Positions 20,270-31,457 of a DNA stretch of 64,000 nucleotides are shown here, in pieces. The position numbers and the translations under genes were made by a program. A model generated the notes under the pieces. It was not told the origin of the DNA, ran no database searches, and was given only the letters and a program-made list of their open reading frames with translations. Numbering within the stretch: the first letter of the stretch is position 1; each line of letters opens with the position of its first letter. Source of the stretch: Gyromitra esculenta (Eukaryota > Ascomycota > Pezizomycetes > Pezizales > Discinaceae); the NCBI GenBank assembly GCA_038503075.1, contig JBCAML010000009.1:930001-994000 (forward strand). Reading direction: 5' to 3'.

Positions 20270-20419
20270 ATGGGAATCACCGCTTGGATTCACCAATCCA
20301 TTTTAAACATCTTCCCCTGTTTGACACTGAGAAAGCCCCTCACTGAAGTCACCCCTGAGTGGCTTGATCAAGAATACCTACAAAAAAACACCTCACCCCG
20401 TCCACCAACCTCATCATGA
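20270..20419 (+). CDS. Gypsy-2 leader ORF with WLD motif
   Basis: A 49-residue ORF between the PBS and gag. Its C-terminal half carries TPEWLDQEYLQKN, matching PDWLDDEYIRTN in LTR2 copies C and D and PDWLDETYLLQN in the Gypsy-4 leader. Its TGA stop overlaps the gag start as ATGA (20416-20419), an arrangement that suits termination-reinitiation. The function is unknown; candidates are a translational control ORF or a small accessory protein. Gypsy-1 lacks it because its leader is only 57 bp. Confidence 0.6.
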   Translation: MGITAWIHQSILNIFPCLTLRKPLTEVTPEWLDQEYLQKNTSPRPPTSS

Positions 20420-21738
20420 GCTCATCCGCTCCCGCTGCCCCTTCCATGGAAGGAATTGCTGTCTCTTCCCCACGCTTCCCCACACGAGAAGCCTTCGCCC
20501 AAGCCATCAGAGAAGATCCCTCAGAACACTACAACTTACTCCGAGATCTTTACCAGGCGCTAGAGGACCAAATCGATGTCTTCTAGGAGAGCGAACGGGA
20601 AAATGAGGTGAAACTCAACACCGCTCGGATCCAGACCGATAACGCCCTTCGCCATGCTACCGAGCAGGATCAACGGGTCACCAAGGCCGCAAACCTGATT
20701 GCCCGGTTACGGCAAGAACGAAACAAAGCCCGGGCCACCACTCAAGCACCCCCTGCTCCACCCAACCTCACTGCTAGCCCACCTCTGCCGATGAATTCTC
20801 ACCGTTCAGAACGCATGCTGGACCCGGAAAAGTTTGACGGATCCAGAACCAAACTTCCCGGATTCATCCTCCAACTGCGCTCCAAGTTAACTGTTAACCG
20901 AGATCGCTTTGCAGACGAAACTACAATGATCCTCTATACCATCAATCGGCTAGAAGGAGCAGCACTGGAGCAGGTCCGCCACACTGTCCTCCCCTCCGGC
21001 CTTACTACCTGGACTAGTGCGGAACAACTTATCGCCGCCCTAGAGACTGCCTTCGGAGATCCAGACCCAACCGGCACCGCTCGACGAGAACTCCACCAGC
21101 TCCGTCAAGGTAAGCGCGACTTTTCAGCTTACCTAGCCGACTTTCAGAGGATCATGGGACAGTTAAACTTTGATGAGAACTCCAAGATGGACGCACTGGA
21201 ACACGGAATGTCGGAGGAACTAAAGGAAGCTATGGTATTCGCACCCATCGCCCCGGCCAACCTTCAGGAAATGATCCTCACTCTCACTCGACTGGACAAC
21301 CGCATCCGAGCCCGTAAGGCAGAGAAGAGAGGAAATGCTCGTGATAGCATGGGCCAATTCAATGCTCCCGCCGCCTTCACCCCTGCCTCCTCCTTTACCC
21401 CAGGAGGACTAGCTCCCATGGACCTATCATTCGGCCGCACCAGCAATACCTCTCGCCCCCCTCAAGATCAACGCTATACAATGGTCAATGGAAGGAGGAA
21501 GTTGTCCGAAGAGGAAAAACAGTGGCGCCGTTCCACTGGGAAATGCATGTTTTGCGCAGCCCCAGACCACTCATACGCCAACTGTCCCTCCGCTCCCAAG
21601 AAACCCACTATGAGGGGAGCCCTCACCGCACCCCCCGCCCAGCGTACACCCCCAGCTTCCTCTTTGCCGCCACCACCTCTTCCACCTCAATTCTTTGCGT
21701 TAGAATCAGCAGACTCAGCCAACGGGTCTTTAAACTAG
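20416..21738 (+). pseudogene. gag: Gypsy-2 gag with one nonsense codon
   Basis: The frame starts MSSSAPAAPSMEG at 20416 and runs to TAG at 21736-21738, interrupted only by TAG at 20584-20586, where Gypsy-3 has a CAA codon, so a C-to-T change is likely. The rest is intact: gag domain (DPEKFDGSRTKLPGF, RQGKRDFSAYLADF) and one CCHC knuckle (CMFCAAPDHSYANC). About 440 codons, slightly longer than Gypsy-1 gag because of its N-terminal region. Confidence 0.9.
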
Positions 21739-21773
21739 TACAACCAAGGTCGATCAGTGACCCTACCTTGGTT
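21729..21773 (+). promoter_or_regulatory. -1 frameshift signal of Gypsy-2
   Basis: T TTA AAC (21729-21735), then TAG, a 6-nt spacer, and a 9-bp stem AACCAAGGT (21742-21750) with ACCTTGGTT (21765-21773). The stem sequence differs from Gypsy-1 by paired changes. Confidence 0.85.
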
Positions 21774-24700
21774 CAAAATTTCTTACCTTTATCTGCATTT
21801 TCGATTTCTGGGTTTTCGGTTTCTGGTTTAAGCGTGGAGGATCAATTGGATGGGGAACATTTTGTAATATCGTGCAATATCTCCCATAGCAATAAAATTA
21901 TAAAAACCCACGCACTATTGGACACTGGAGCCTCAGGATTTGCCTTCATTGATAAGGACTTTGCGAGTCACCACTCCCTACCTCTCCTACCCCTAAAAAC
22001 CCCTCGGCAACTTGAAGTGATCGATGGTCGCCCTGTCGCATCAGGAGATATTACCCACATCGCCAACCTCAATTTGTCCATTCAAAATCACCGAGAACAA
22101 GCCCCCTGTTTTGTGACCCAACTAGGCCACTACCCTCTAGTCTTGGGCATACCGTGGATGAAACACCATGATGTGCAACTCCACTTCGCTAATAAACGCA
22201 TTGAGTTTAATTCTAAACTCTGCACCACTCACTGTGCCCCTCACTCCCCCATCGTTACCTCCCCATCGATCCCTGCTCCTCCCAGACTAAACATGTCGTT
22301 CATTGGCGCTGCTAGCTTTAGAACCCTTACTAGAAAACGCAACCACCAAGCTTACGCCATGTCGCTCTATGAAATAAACAAACTCATAGACAAAAAAACA
22401 ACCAAGGAAGAATGGAAATCAAGGATCCCAACCGAGTACCACGAATTCCTGGACATGTTCGATAAAGCGAAAGCACAAGGACTGCCCCCACGCCGCCCCT
22501 ATGATCATAAAATACAACTGATGGAAGGGAAGGATGCACCATTCGGACCACTCTACGGGATGTCAAGGGAGGAACTCATCGTTCTCAAAAAGTACATCGA
22601 GGACAACCTAGAGAAAGGCTTTATCCGTACCAGCTCATCTCCCGCCGGCTCCCCTGTACTCTTCGTAAAGAAAGCAGATGGCTCCCTCCGACTATGTGTG
22701 GATTATAGAGGTCTAAATGCCATTACCGTCAAAGATCGCTATACCTCTCCTCTCATACGAGAAACCCTCGATAGACTGGCCAAAGCTCAATGGTATACAA
22801 AACTCGATCTCCGCGAGGGCTATCATCAGATCCGAATCGCCGAAGGGGAGGAATGGAAAACGGCCTTCCGAACTCGCTATGGACTCTATGAATATCAAGT
22901 AATGCCATTCGGCCTAACTAATGCACCCGGCACCTTTCAACGCTTTGTCAACGACTGCCTGAGAGAATATCTAGATATTTTCTGCACCGCCTATCTCGAT
23001 GACATCCTCATTTATAGCAATACCTTCGCAGAACACCAGGTCCATGTTCGCAAGGTTCTCCAGACTCTCAGGGATAATGATATTTTGCTGAAACCTGAGA
23101 AGTGCGAATTCGAGGTACAAACTACCAAATACCTCGGTCTCATCCTTACCCCTGACGGCATCAAGATGGATGAGGAAAAACTCAAGGCCGTCCGGGAATG
23201 GGGAACGCCGAAAAGCGTGAAAGATGTCCAAGCTTTCTTGGGCTTTGCCAATTTTTATCGCCGATTCATCCTAGGATTCTCCAAACTAGCTGCCCCCCTC
23301 ACTGCCCTTACCAAGAAAGGTATCACCTTTGAATGGTCTGTCGAAGCTGACATAGCTTTCGAAAACCTTAAATATGCCTTCACCACGGCCCCAATCCTCA
23401 TCCACTTCGATCCCGATAAGAAAATCGTAGTGGAAACTGATGCCTCCGATTTTGTGTCAGGAGGAGTCCTATCCCAGTACGATGATAATGGTATTCTACA
23501 CCCAGTGGCTTTCTTCTCAAAGAAACATTCCCCTGCGGAATGCAATTATGAGATCTATGATAAGGAGCTATTGGCCATCATCCGTGTTTTCGAGGAATGG
23601 CGCCCCGAGCTTGAAGGATCAAAACACCCGATCGATGTGATTAGTGATCACAAAAATCTTGAGTACTTTATGAGTACCAAGCAATTGAACAGACGCCAAG
23701 CAAGATGGGCTGAGTATTTGTCCAGCTTCGATTTTGTAATCACCTATCGTCCAGGTACTCAGGGAGGAAAACCCGATGCATTGACCAGAAGATCAGGAGA
23801 TCTTCCCAAAGAAGGGGATGAAAGATTGGCACACCAAAGCCAAGTGGTGTTAAAGAAAGGGAACATTGATGCTAAGCTAAGTTTGTTATCGGCTTCTTTA
23901 CCAAATGAAGCCGCTGGACTGGACGCCCCCCTTTTAAAACTCTTCCAAGAAGGATATAGTACTGATAAATTCCCAGAGAAGATACTCACGGCGCTCAAAA
24001 ATAAGGAACAACGCTCAAAGGAGATTACCCTAAGCGAATGCAGCGAGAACAACGGTCTCCTATATTATCGAGAATGCCTCTATGTCCCCGACTCTGATCC
24101 TCTTCGATTGGAACTTATCCGGAGGCACCATGATACTCCAGCAGCAGGCCATCCAGGAAGAGATAAGACCTTTGAAATTATGGCAAGAAGCTTTTACTGG
24201 CCTAAAATGCGGGAATCGGTTAGTCGATATGTGCGAAACTGCCACACCTGCCAGAAAGCCAAACCTACCACCTATCGTACCCCAGGTGTTCTCCGTCCTT
24301 TACCCATTCCCCAACGACCCTGGCAAGAGATCTCGATGGACTTTGTCACAGGACTTCCCGAATCCAATGGCTATGATGCGATCATGGTAGTTGTGGACCG
24401 ACTATCGAAAATGCGACACCTTATTCCATGTAATACCACCGTCAATTCCAGAGACGTCGCTGACCTTTACCTACAACATGTCTGGAAGTTACACGGCTTA
24501 CCTACTCACATTACTTCTGACCGAGGCACTCAATTCACTGCCCATTTTTGGAAAGAGTTATGCCAACGTCTAGGAATACAAGCCCGGATGTCCACTGCTT
24601 TCCACCCAGAAACAGACGGGCAAACAGAGAGACTGAATGCAGTAATTTTCACGGATAAGAATCGGGTAATGGGTTAGGACGGTTGTGGAAGTTACGAAGG

Positions 24701-25866
24701 ATTTTCTTTTAGTATAATGGCTTTGTCTTTCGGTTATGTTTCGGCTGTTGCCAGATGGCTGTTTGTGTTACGAGAAAGCGGGGTATTTAAACGGAGGATT
24801 TTGGTCGCTTGTGTTCTCTTTTCCTTTCTTCCTTAAGCAACGTTCTCGTTATCTTCTGCTGTAATTCGTCGAAATACTATCTCGATTCTACCTCAGAATC
24901 CTCGCTGTCGCTGTTTACCTCGCTGCATCTCTCTCGCCTTGAGACAAAGATATCCTCGTAGAACATGTAGAACACGTCGCACTCTTCAAAACGTGTTGTC
25001 ACCTCGGTTAAGTAGCACTGCTCACCTTCAGGGATACTGAAGGGCTTAACTCGAGGCACAACCGTGAGATAATGGAACAGTACCTTTGATCATATGTATC
25101 CTACCAACAGGAAGACTGGAGTAGATGGCTACCCATGGCGGAATTCTCAGCCAATAACCAAGAATCGGCGAGTACGAAAGTATCTCCCTTCTTAGCTAAC
25201 TACGGCTATCATCCTCGATTCGATACTTCTCTCGTCCCCCTAGCAAATACCCCTCAGAGTCAAGACGCCGCTATCTTTGCCAGTAGGATGCAGGAGCTAT
25301 ACGATTACCTTAGGACACAGATTAGAACCGCTCAAGACATTCAGGAGACCGCTACTAATAAGCACAGGACTCCAGCCCCGGCGTACCAAATCCATGACCA
25401 AGTCTTCGTATCGATGAAGAACATCAGGACTACTCGTAATGCTAGGAAACTAGACTGGAAGTGGATGGGTCCTTACGCGGTAAAGAAAATTGTCTCCCCT
25501 TTCGCTTACGAGATAGACCTCCCCTTGTCGGTCAAATACCACCCGGTATTTCATGTTTCTCTCCTCAAACCGGCCCCTAATAACGCTCTCCCGGGACAAA
25601 TTATTCCCCCACCAGCGCCAGTCGTTGTCAATGATCAAGAGGAATTTTATATCGAAAAAATCCTAGACCAGCGCAATCATAGAGGACAACTTCAATACCT
25701 TGTGGAATGGACTGGATACGCCCACCCTACATGGGAACCTGCCGAGGACCTCCAAGATACTTCAGCTCTTGATACGTTCCTCGCCACGACGGCTGCTATT
25801 ATTCCTAAGGTTCGCAGGAGCTCACGCTTGAGACGGGGAGCTACTTTCACGGATGAAACTGGGTAA
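21732..25866 (+). pseudogene. pol: Gypsy-2 pol, interrupted by solo LTR1
   Basis: Same domain order as Gypsy-1: LLDTGASG protease, AYLDDILIYS RT, RNase H, H2C2 (HHDTPAAGHPG, CHTCQKAK), integrase SMDFVTGLPE, SDRGTQFTAHF and ETDGQTERLN, then after the LTR (24647-25069) the rest of integrase and a chromodomain (YLVEWTGYAHPTWEPAEDL). A TGA at 25087-25089 follows the junction. The frame continues past the polypurine tract and stops inside the 3' LTR at 25864-25866. Apart from the LTR and one nonsense codon it is well preserved. Confidence 0.92.
24647..25069 (+). mobile_element. Solo LTR1b in Gypsy-2 integrase
   Basis: TTTCACGG...CCGTGAGA, 423 bp. TAAT is duplicated; the fifth base, G, appears lost at the right edge. 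It splits LNAV from MEQYL, just after the catalytic Glu. Confidence 0.9.
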
Positions 25867-26263
25867 TGGGTTAAGATGAAGTCGTTGTTAGTAATGAAGG
25901 GTTGTGGGGATATAATGGCTTTGTTGTTCGGTTGTTTTTCGGTTATTGTTAGGGTATTGTTTGTGTTACGGGAAAGCGGGGTATTTAAGTGAAGGATTTT
26001 GGCCGCTGTGGTTTTTTCTTCTTTTCTTCTTTCCTTAAGCAACGTTCTCGTTACCTTCTGCTGTAACTATCAAAGACCATCTCGGTTCTACCTCAGAACC
26101 CTCGCTGTCGCTGTCTACCTCGCTGCACCTATCTCGCCTTGAGATAGACCTTCGTAGAACTTGTAGAGACGCTGCACTCTTCGAACGTGTTGTATCCTTG
26201 ATTAAGTAGCACTGCTCACCTTCAGGGATACTGAAGGGCTTAACTCAAGGCTCGACCATGAGA
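25845..26263 (+). repeat. Gypsy-2 3' LTR (LTR1b)
   Basis: 419 bp, preceded by GAGACGGGGAGCTAC as polypurine tract. It differs from the 5' LTR by scattered substitutions and small indels, so the insertion is not recent. Confidence 0.95.
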
Positions 26264-26897
26264 TTAAACCTACTTGGTTACTGGAAAGTCAAGGGGATGA
26301 AAACATAGTATATTATGCTGATGCATAGGAAAAATACTTTTCTCAACTAAACCATCTCATCTTTCATAACCTGACCTATTTCAAATATTATTCACACTAC
26401 AGCATCAAGTGCCAAAGCAGAAAGAGCAAATCCCCATACTGGCAGGACCTTTTGGGTAACTATATATATTGCCGTAAAAATGTAGGTGGTGTTACTCACA
26501 TAGTTAAACATGTAGTAACTATCATAGCTTATCAGCCTATTCTTATTCGAACAACTTATAGACGCCTCTCAGATGGCGAATCCTTTTTTTCCAAAAATTG
26601 TTGGAAGATGCTGCCTGGAAATCAGATGCTGAAATTGCCAGCAATGAACTTTATACCTCCTACAAAGGACACCTGTTAGCACACCATCCTAACCTCTATC
26701 ACCAGCTTATCGCCACCTACCACACTGGTGCCCAAAACACTCAACTAAATCTATCCAATGTCTATCAAGAATTAGTACAAGCAGTTGCAGACAACTCACT
26801 TACTTCCATCAAAGTTGTCATTGAGAATCAATTGTTGGAACTTTAACGTCCTTCTCCATCACAACTGAATCCTGCATTGATTTTTAATGTCCTTCTC
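26264..26897 (+). pseudogene. Helitron Rep-helicase, linker segment
   Basis: Continues in frame from 19805 (KPTWLLESQGDENIVYYADA), then decays through stops. A later open part, 26598-26846, reads LEDAAWKSDAEIASNELYTSY, HHPNLYHQLIATYH and so on, as in the segment before the helicase. LTR1 follows. Confidence 0.65.
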
Positions 26898-27307
26898 TTT
26901 CACGGATGAACTAGGGTAGTGGGTTAGGTTTCGGTTAACGGTTGTAAGGAATTAGGAGATGTCATATAATGTCTTCGCTGTTTGGTTGGTTTCGGTTGTG
27001 AGTCATGTACACATGAAAAGCGGGGTATTTAAGGAAGGGATTTTCGTTGTCTGTTGTCCTCTTCTTCTTCTTTCCTTAAGCAACGTTCTCGTCTACCTTC
27101 TTCTGTAATTGTTGGAATACTATCTCGGTTCTACCTCAGAACCCTCACTGTTGCTGTTTACCTCGCTGCACTTATCTCGCCTTGAGATAGACCCCCAGTA
27201 GAACTTGTAGAAACACTGCACTCTTTGAACGTGTTGTGTCCTAGTTTAAGTAGCATTGCTCACCTTCAGGGATACTGAAGAGCTTAATGAGGGACTCAAC
27301 CCTGAGA
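26898..27307 (+). mobile_element. Solo LTR1b
   Basis: TTTCACGG...CCCTGAGA, 410 bp. The flanks TTCTC and TTCCC match in 4 of 5 bases. Confidence 0.88.
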
Positions 27308-27394
27308 TTCCCAAACAATATCAGGCCTATTGTAGCATCACTCAAGCTATTGCTAGCAGTTGCAGTTCCAGTCCAAGTGTCAAACCATTTATTA
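27308..27394 (+). pseudogene. Helitron helicase, start of Walker A region
   Basis: Reads KQYQAYCSITQAIASS and ends KPFI at the TA where the pogo-like transposon inserted. Joined to 36072 it gives KPFITGPVGTGK, a Pif1-type Walker A motif. Confidence 0.75.
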
Positions 27395-27425
27395 CAGTGT
27401 GGCACGGGCGGATGACGGACATGGG
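27395..27425 (+). repeat. Left terminal inverted repeat of the pogo-like element
   Basis: 31 bp matching the reverse complement of 36041-36071 with one mismatch (G/A at the 12th base). Confidence 0.9.
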
Positions 27426-27509
27426 CGGATGACGGACAGGGGTGAGGCTTGGCTTAGGACTACCGGTTGGGTACAGGACTATTGATAGGGTACCTGGCTA
27501 TTGATACAT

Positions 27510-27925
27510 AAAAAAATTAGAAAATTAAAATTAAAATTAAAATTAAAAAATTAGAAAATTAAAATTAAAAAATTAGAAAATTAAAATTAAAAAAATTAGA
27601 AAATTAAAATTAAAAAATTAAAAAATTAAAAAATTAAAAAATTAAAAAATTAAAAAATTAAAAAATTAAAAAACCAAAAAACCAAAAAATTAAAAAACCA
27701 AAAAATTAAAAAATTAAAAAATTAAAAAATTAAAAAATTAAAAAATTAAAAAATTAAAAAATTAAAAAATTAAAAAATTAAAAAATTAAAAAATTAAAAA
27801 ATTAAAAAATTAAAAAATTAAAAAATTAAAAAATTAAAAAATTAAAAAATTAAAAAATTAAAAAATTAAAAAATTAAAAAATAAAAAAATATAAAAAAAA
27901 ATTAAAAAAATTAAAAAGAACTAAT
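27510..27925. repeat. AAAAAATT satellite-like repeat
   Basis: About 415 bp of AAAAAATT units with variants (AAAATTAG, AAAAACC) near the left end of the pogo-like element. No coding content. Confidence 0.95.
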
Positions 27926-28095
27926 CAGACTCCTCCATATCCAACTTTTCTTGCCTTTTTGCCTCCTTCTCTTCTACCCATTTGTGTACACCCTTCTCCC
28001 TTGTTCAACTATCTCCATGATTTTTTTAGCCTGGGCCCTGTAGTTGGAGATCCCTGGATGCTCTAGCCACGTTTTCTGCATTGGCTGCTTTGTAT

Positions 28096-28530
28096 CTAGA
28101 TGCTGCTTGTTTTTCTTTTGAGGTTTCTTCTAATAAAAATAATTATTAACAAAATAATAGAGGGGGTATTACTGTATGATGAAACCTCAGTTTGGTAGGA
28201 TAAATAGTGGGCTCTATCCATGATTTGTTTGGCAGTCAAATCAGATTCTGCAGCATCTAAAGGAACCATACTGCCGGGTTTTTGGTATCTGTAGAGATGC
28301 CTCATCAAAGCCTTTCTGAGTAACTGTTGAGTTTCAGCCAGAAAGGCTTTATTGCAACCTGTTTCAGTGCAAGGAAGGGTAAGGGGGTTGGTAGTAACAA
28401 TGGTTCTCCTGGTTTTTTTTTGGGGAAGGTGGTGGTGGGGCTGCCGCTTTTTTTTGGTTGTAGAGGATTTTTTTGTAGTTTTTCTAGTAGAAGATTTTGC
28501 TTTAATGGAGGTTTTTTTTTTGGCAGCCAT
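28096..28530 (-). CDS. Accessory ORF of the pogo-like element
   Basis: 144 residues. It begins MAAKKKTSIKAKSSTRKTTK, a very Lys/Ser/Thr-rich basic start suggesting nuclear or DNA-binding function, followed by CTETGCNKAF and a downstream H, which weakly resembles a C2H2 finger, then a mixed C-terminus. It lies between the left TIR and the end of the transposase on the same strand. No family recognised; it could also be a 3' exon or an adopted host fragment. Confidence 0.45.
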   Translation of the reverse strand: MAAKKKTSIKAKSSTRKTTKKSSTTKKKRQPHHHLPQKKTRRTIVTTNPLTLPCTETGCNKAFLAETQQLLRKALMRHLYRYQKPGSMVPLDAAESDLTAKQIMDRAHYLSYQTEVSSYSNTPSIILLIIIFIRRNLKRKTSSI

Positions 28531-28599
28531 GGTGAAGGATAGAGGTTATGAAGAAAATAAGGAGGAAAAACTTTTGTTGAGGTACATAAACTCAAGTCA

Positions 28600-28860
28600 G
28601 GGTAACGGGCTATAAATAAGGTACTAAAGTTTAGGGCAAAACTATAAGCTAGGTACTCCATAAAGAAACAAGACTATCGACTGGGTACAGCACCATATTT
28701 AAGGTACACCACGTTAAACAATGGATTATCAAAAGGGTACAGGACTATAAATAAGGTACATCGTGTTAAGCAAACAATTATAAACTGGGTACAGGACTAG
28801 TAGTAGGGTACAGGGCTATAAATTAGGTACATCGTATTTGCAATATCTGTAAACAGAAAA
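28600..28860. repeat. Internal GGTACAGGACTAT repeats (left)
   Basis: Degenerate units around GGGTACAGGACTAT and AAGGTACATCGTGTT, also at 27465-27500. The same units, inverted, occur at 35590-36010. Confidence 0.7.
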
Positions 28861-29742
28861 TAAACAAAAGAAACAATTTATAATAAATAAAAGGGTTTAA
28901 AATCTAACATTGAGGAACTTGTATCAATTTTTGCTGCCTTTCCATCATTTTTTTAGCCTTCTCTTCTATTTTCTTCTGTTTTTCTACTTCTTTTTCAAAG
29001 GCCTGTTGTTTCTTTTCCTCTTCCTTTTGTATTTTGTTCTGCACTCTCTTTTCCTTTCTATAGCTCTAAGTTCTCTTTCTATCTCTCTCTCTCTCTTGTT
29101 CTTTTTTCTGCCGCTCCTGCTCTTTTTTCTCTCTTTCCATAGCTTTCAACTCTTTTTCTTTTCCCTTTTATAGTCTTTTCTTTCTTTTTCTATAGCCTTT
29201 AGTTAAGATTCTTTCTCTTTTTCCTCCTCTTTTTCTTCTTCTCAGTTACACTTAACTCTTTTTCCTTTTCTCTTCTTTTCTTTCTCTCTTTGTCCCCCTT
29301 TTCCTTCTCATCCCTCTTTTTTGCTTCATCAGGACAGTTTCTTGTTCAATAACATCTTGACCCTGTATTTAAATGGCGGGTATCTAACTTTCCTTTCTCG
29401 ATCTCTTCTTAATCTGTTTAAATGGCTTTCCTGCTGAATGCATAACTACTCTAGCAGAATTTTGTGTGGCAGAAGACTTTAGGCTTCTTAAACAAAACTA
29501 TGTTTTGTTGATCATTTTATGGATGGTTGTTTTCTTTGGTTGGTTAGGTACATGGGTACATGATTGTTATCTTTGTTGTTATTGTTATACCTATTGGTAG
29601 GCTTAGTTGGTTATGACTTGAGTTATTACGATGCACACATATGGACTAGTGTTCAATCTCGACCATGTCGGTTATTATTAATCTTGTGATTATTAATAAG
29701 ATTTGGATTGGATGTTTGGTTTCCTTGTGTCATCAATAGCTG

Positions 29743-30151
29743 TCTCACGGTTCAGTCCTCGTTAGTTCTTCAAGATCCTGAAGGTGAGCAGTGCTACTTA
29801 AGCGAGGTCCTAACACGTTCGAGGAGTGCAGTGTTTCTACAAGTTCTACGGGGTCCTATCTCAAGGCGAGATAAGTGCAGCGAATGGACAGCGACAGCGG
29901 GTTCTGAGGTAGAACCGAGATAGTGTTCAACAATTACAAGAGAAGTATAACGAGAACGTTGCTTAAGAAAAGAAAAGGAGAAGACAAAGAATGATCGAAA
30001 ATCCATCGCTTAAATACCCCGCTTCCACAAACAAAAACCCAATAGCCGATAACACCCGAAAATACAATAGCATTACAACACAATAACCCCTGCAGCCTGT
30101 ACCCAACTTCGAACCGAAACCTAACCCTTATCCAATCCTTAATCCGTGAAA
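29743..30151 (-). mobile_element. LTR1b nested in LTR2 copy C
   Basis: TCTCACGG...AATCCGTGAAA with TSD AGCTG (29738-29742 and 30152-30156). Third level of nesting. Confidence 0.93.
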
Positions 30152-30415
30152 AGCTGACTCTTTCGATCGACACTTCCCCGATTCGCTTATACGTTGCGTC
30201 GCCGGTTAATTCCGACAATCACGCCATACGATAATAAGAGGGGTAGAAGCGAAGGAAAGCATTCAGGGTCTATGGGATTTCTTCATGTTAGTTCATGTTA
30301 TTACATAGCCTTTGTATTCAATGCTTGACTACTATAAGTAGTCCAGTGTTCTACCGTTGAGAAGGGTCTTCTTCCGGATCATTAGCGACGAAGAACGAGC
30401 CTTATTAATATTATA

Positions 30416-30655
30416 TTGGATAGCTTAGCGGTATACGACTTTCATTCATACTCTCAAGGTCCTGCATTCGTTTCATCTTCAAGTAATACTCTCTTCATGC
30501 AAAGAATCCTTTATTTCTTCAAGAGACTTTGTAGTTGCTTCACGCGACACGAACCTCAAAGTCACGACGCGTCCACAACAGACCTTGTCCTTCCAGATTG
30601 GCTAGACGACGAGTATATTCGAACGAACATGATACCAAACAAGCACAGCAAGTGA
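30416..30655 (+). CDS. LTR2 leader ORF with WLD motif (copy C)
   Basis: 79 residues starting MDSLAVYDFHSYSQGPAF, then MQRILYFFKRLCSCFTRHE and LPDWLDDEYIRTN near the end. It begins about 80 bp after the TATA box, so it lies in the R-U5 leader of the LTR. Copy D preserves the same ORF on the opposite strand with only a few replacements. It shares the WLD motif with the Gypsy-2 and Gypsy-4 leaders. Function unknown. Confidence 0.6.
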   Translation: MDSLAVYDFHSYSQGPAFVSSSSNTLFMQRILYFFKRLCSCFTRHEPQSHDASTTDLVLPDWLDDEYIRTNMIPNKHSK

Positions 30656-31457
30656 TATTACACTATACCTAGGGCCAAGGACCCTTCAGCGTTAGTTATT
30701 AAACCTTACTATTGGAAGTTCTTCATGGAACCTTGCTTGATCCCTACCTTGAACCCTACCGTTATCTTTTAGCAGTTCATAAGAAGCAGTTAGGACTTGC
30801 ACCTGTGTATTGTGTTGCAGATAGCAACTGGGCAGGTTATAGCGTCTAGATTGTTATCTAAAGCTTCTTGGAGATTTAGTGTGCGGTAAGAAGTACCGGT
30901 CTTACAGTTATTCTTTGTGTTTCTTTGAGTTTCTGTTGTGATGAGTAAGGTGTTTGTCATCGAAGGAGTGGAACTTTGATATATAAGTGAAGGGCTTTTC
31001 CCCTTTTTATTGTACTTTTTCTTCTTTCTTTAAGCAACGTCTTCTACGGTTACTTTACTTGTACCCTACAATACAAGTCAAGATTCCCACAAAATTCTTC
31101 GTCGCCTCCGTAATACTTCCTGTTCATCACACCACCACATTAAACTTAGTTTCAGTGTCGGAGTCATCCTAACTCCTCCCCATTGTAGAGCCTGTGGAAT
31201 CATCGTCCAAACTCTTGTTGTTAGCTTCCGTTCAAGTAGCACTACTCACCTTTGGGGATACCTAAGGGCTTGACGAAACCTCGCTCCTTGAGAACCATGG
31301 GCTATTTGATGGGATTGTAGAAAGTGCTTCGGTGTGTAAATAGTCAATAGACTCAGGTGTTAAAGGAGATGGTGGGTTATAGGAAAGAAGGTCATAAGGT
31401 GCCTGAAGATAAGGCGGAATAGGTGGTGGTGGTTTGGTTGGAGTAATTGGTGGTTCT

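Larger units (their letters stand above)
19806..26263 (+). mobile_element. Gypsy-2, full-length but defective Ty3/Gypsy chromovirus
   Basis: Two LTR1b copies (19806-20222 and 25845-26263), TSD TTAAA (19801-19805 and 26264-26268), a self-priming PBS (ACGTTGCTT 20225-20233), a leader ORF, gag, a frameshift site and pol. It is disabled by a nonsense codon in gag, a solo LTR1 in the integrase region and a TGA shortly after that LTR. Inserted in the Helitron gene. Confidence 0.95.
29583..30906 (+). mobile_element. Solo LTR2 (copy C), split by LTR1
   Basis: TGTTATACC...GGTCTTACA with TSD GTTAT (29578-29582 and 30907-30911). It carries a TATAAGTA box near 30335 and the leader ORF at 30416. An LTR1b is inserted at 29743. 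It is the inverse of copy D over about 690 bp. Confidence 0.9.
29515..31293 (+). mobile_element. LTR1a split by LTR2 copy C
   Basis: Starts TTTTATGGATGG (29515) and resumes at 30907 (TTATTCTTTGTG...) to end CTCCTTGAGA at 31293. LTR2 copy C sits inside with TSD GTTAT. The outer LTR has no clear TSD. Confidence 0.85.

Noticed and set aside
29060..29340. CT-rich tract as a promoter or triplex region
   Set aside because: On the minus strand it encodes the Lys/Glu coiled-coil tail of the pogo-like transposase, which explains the composition.
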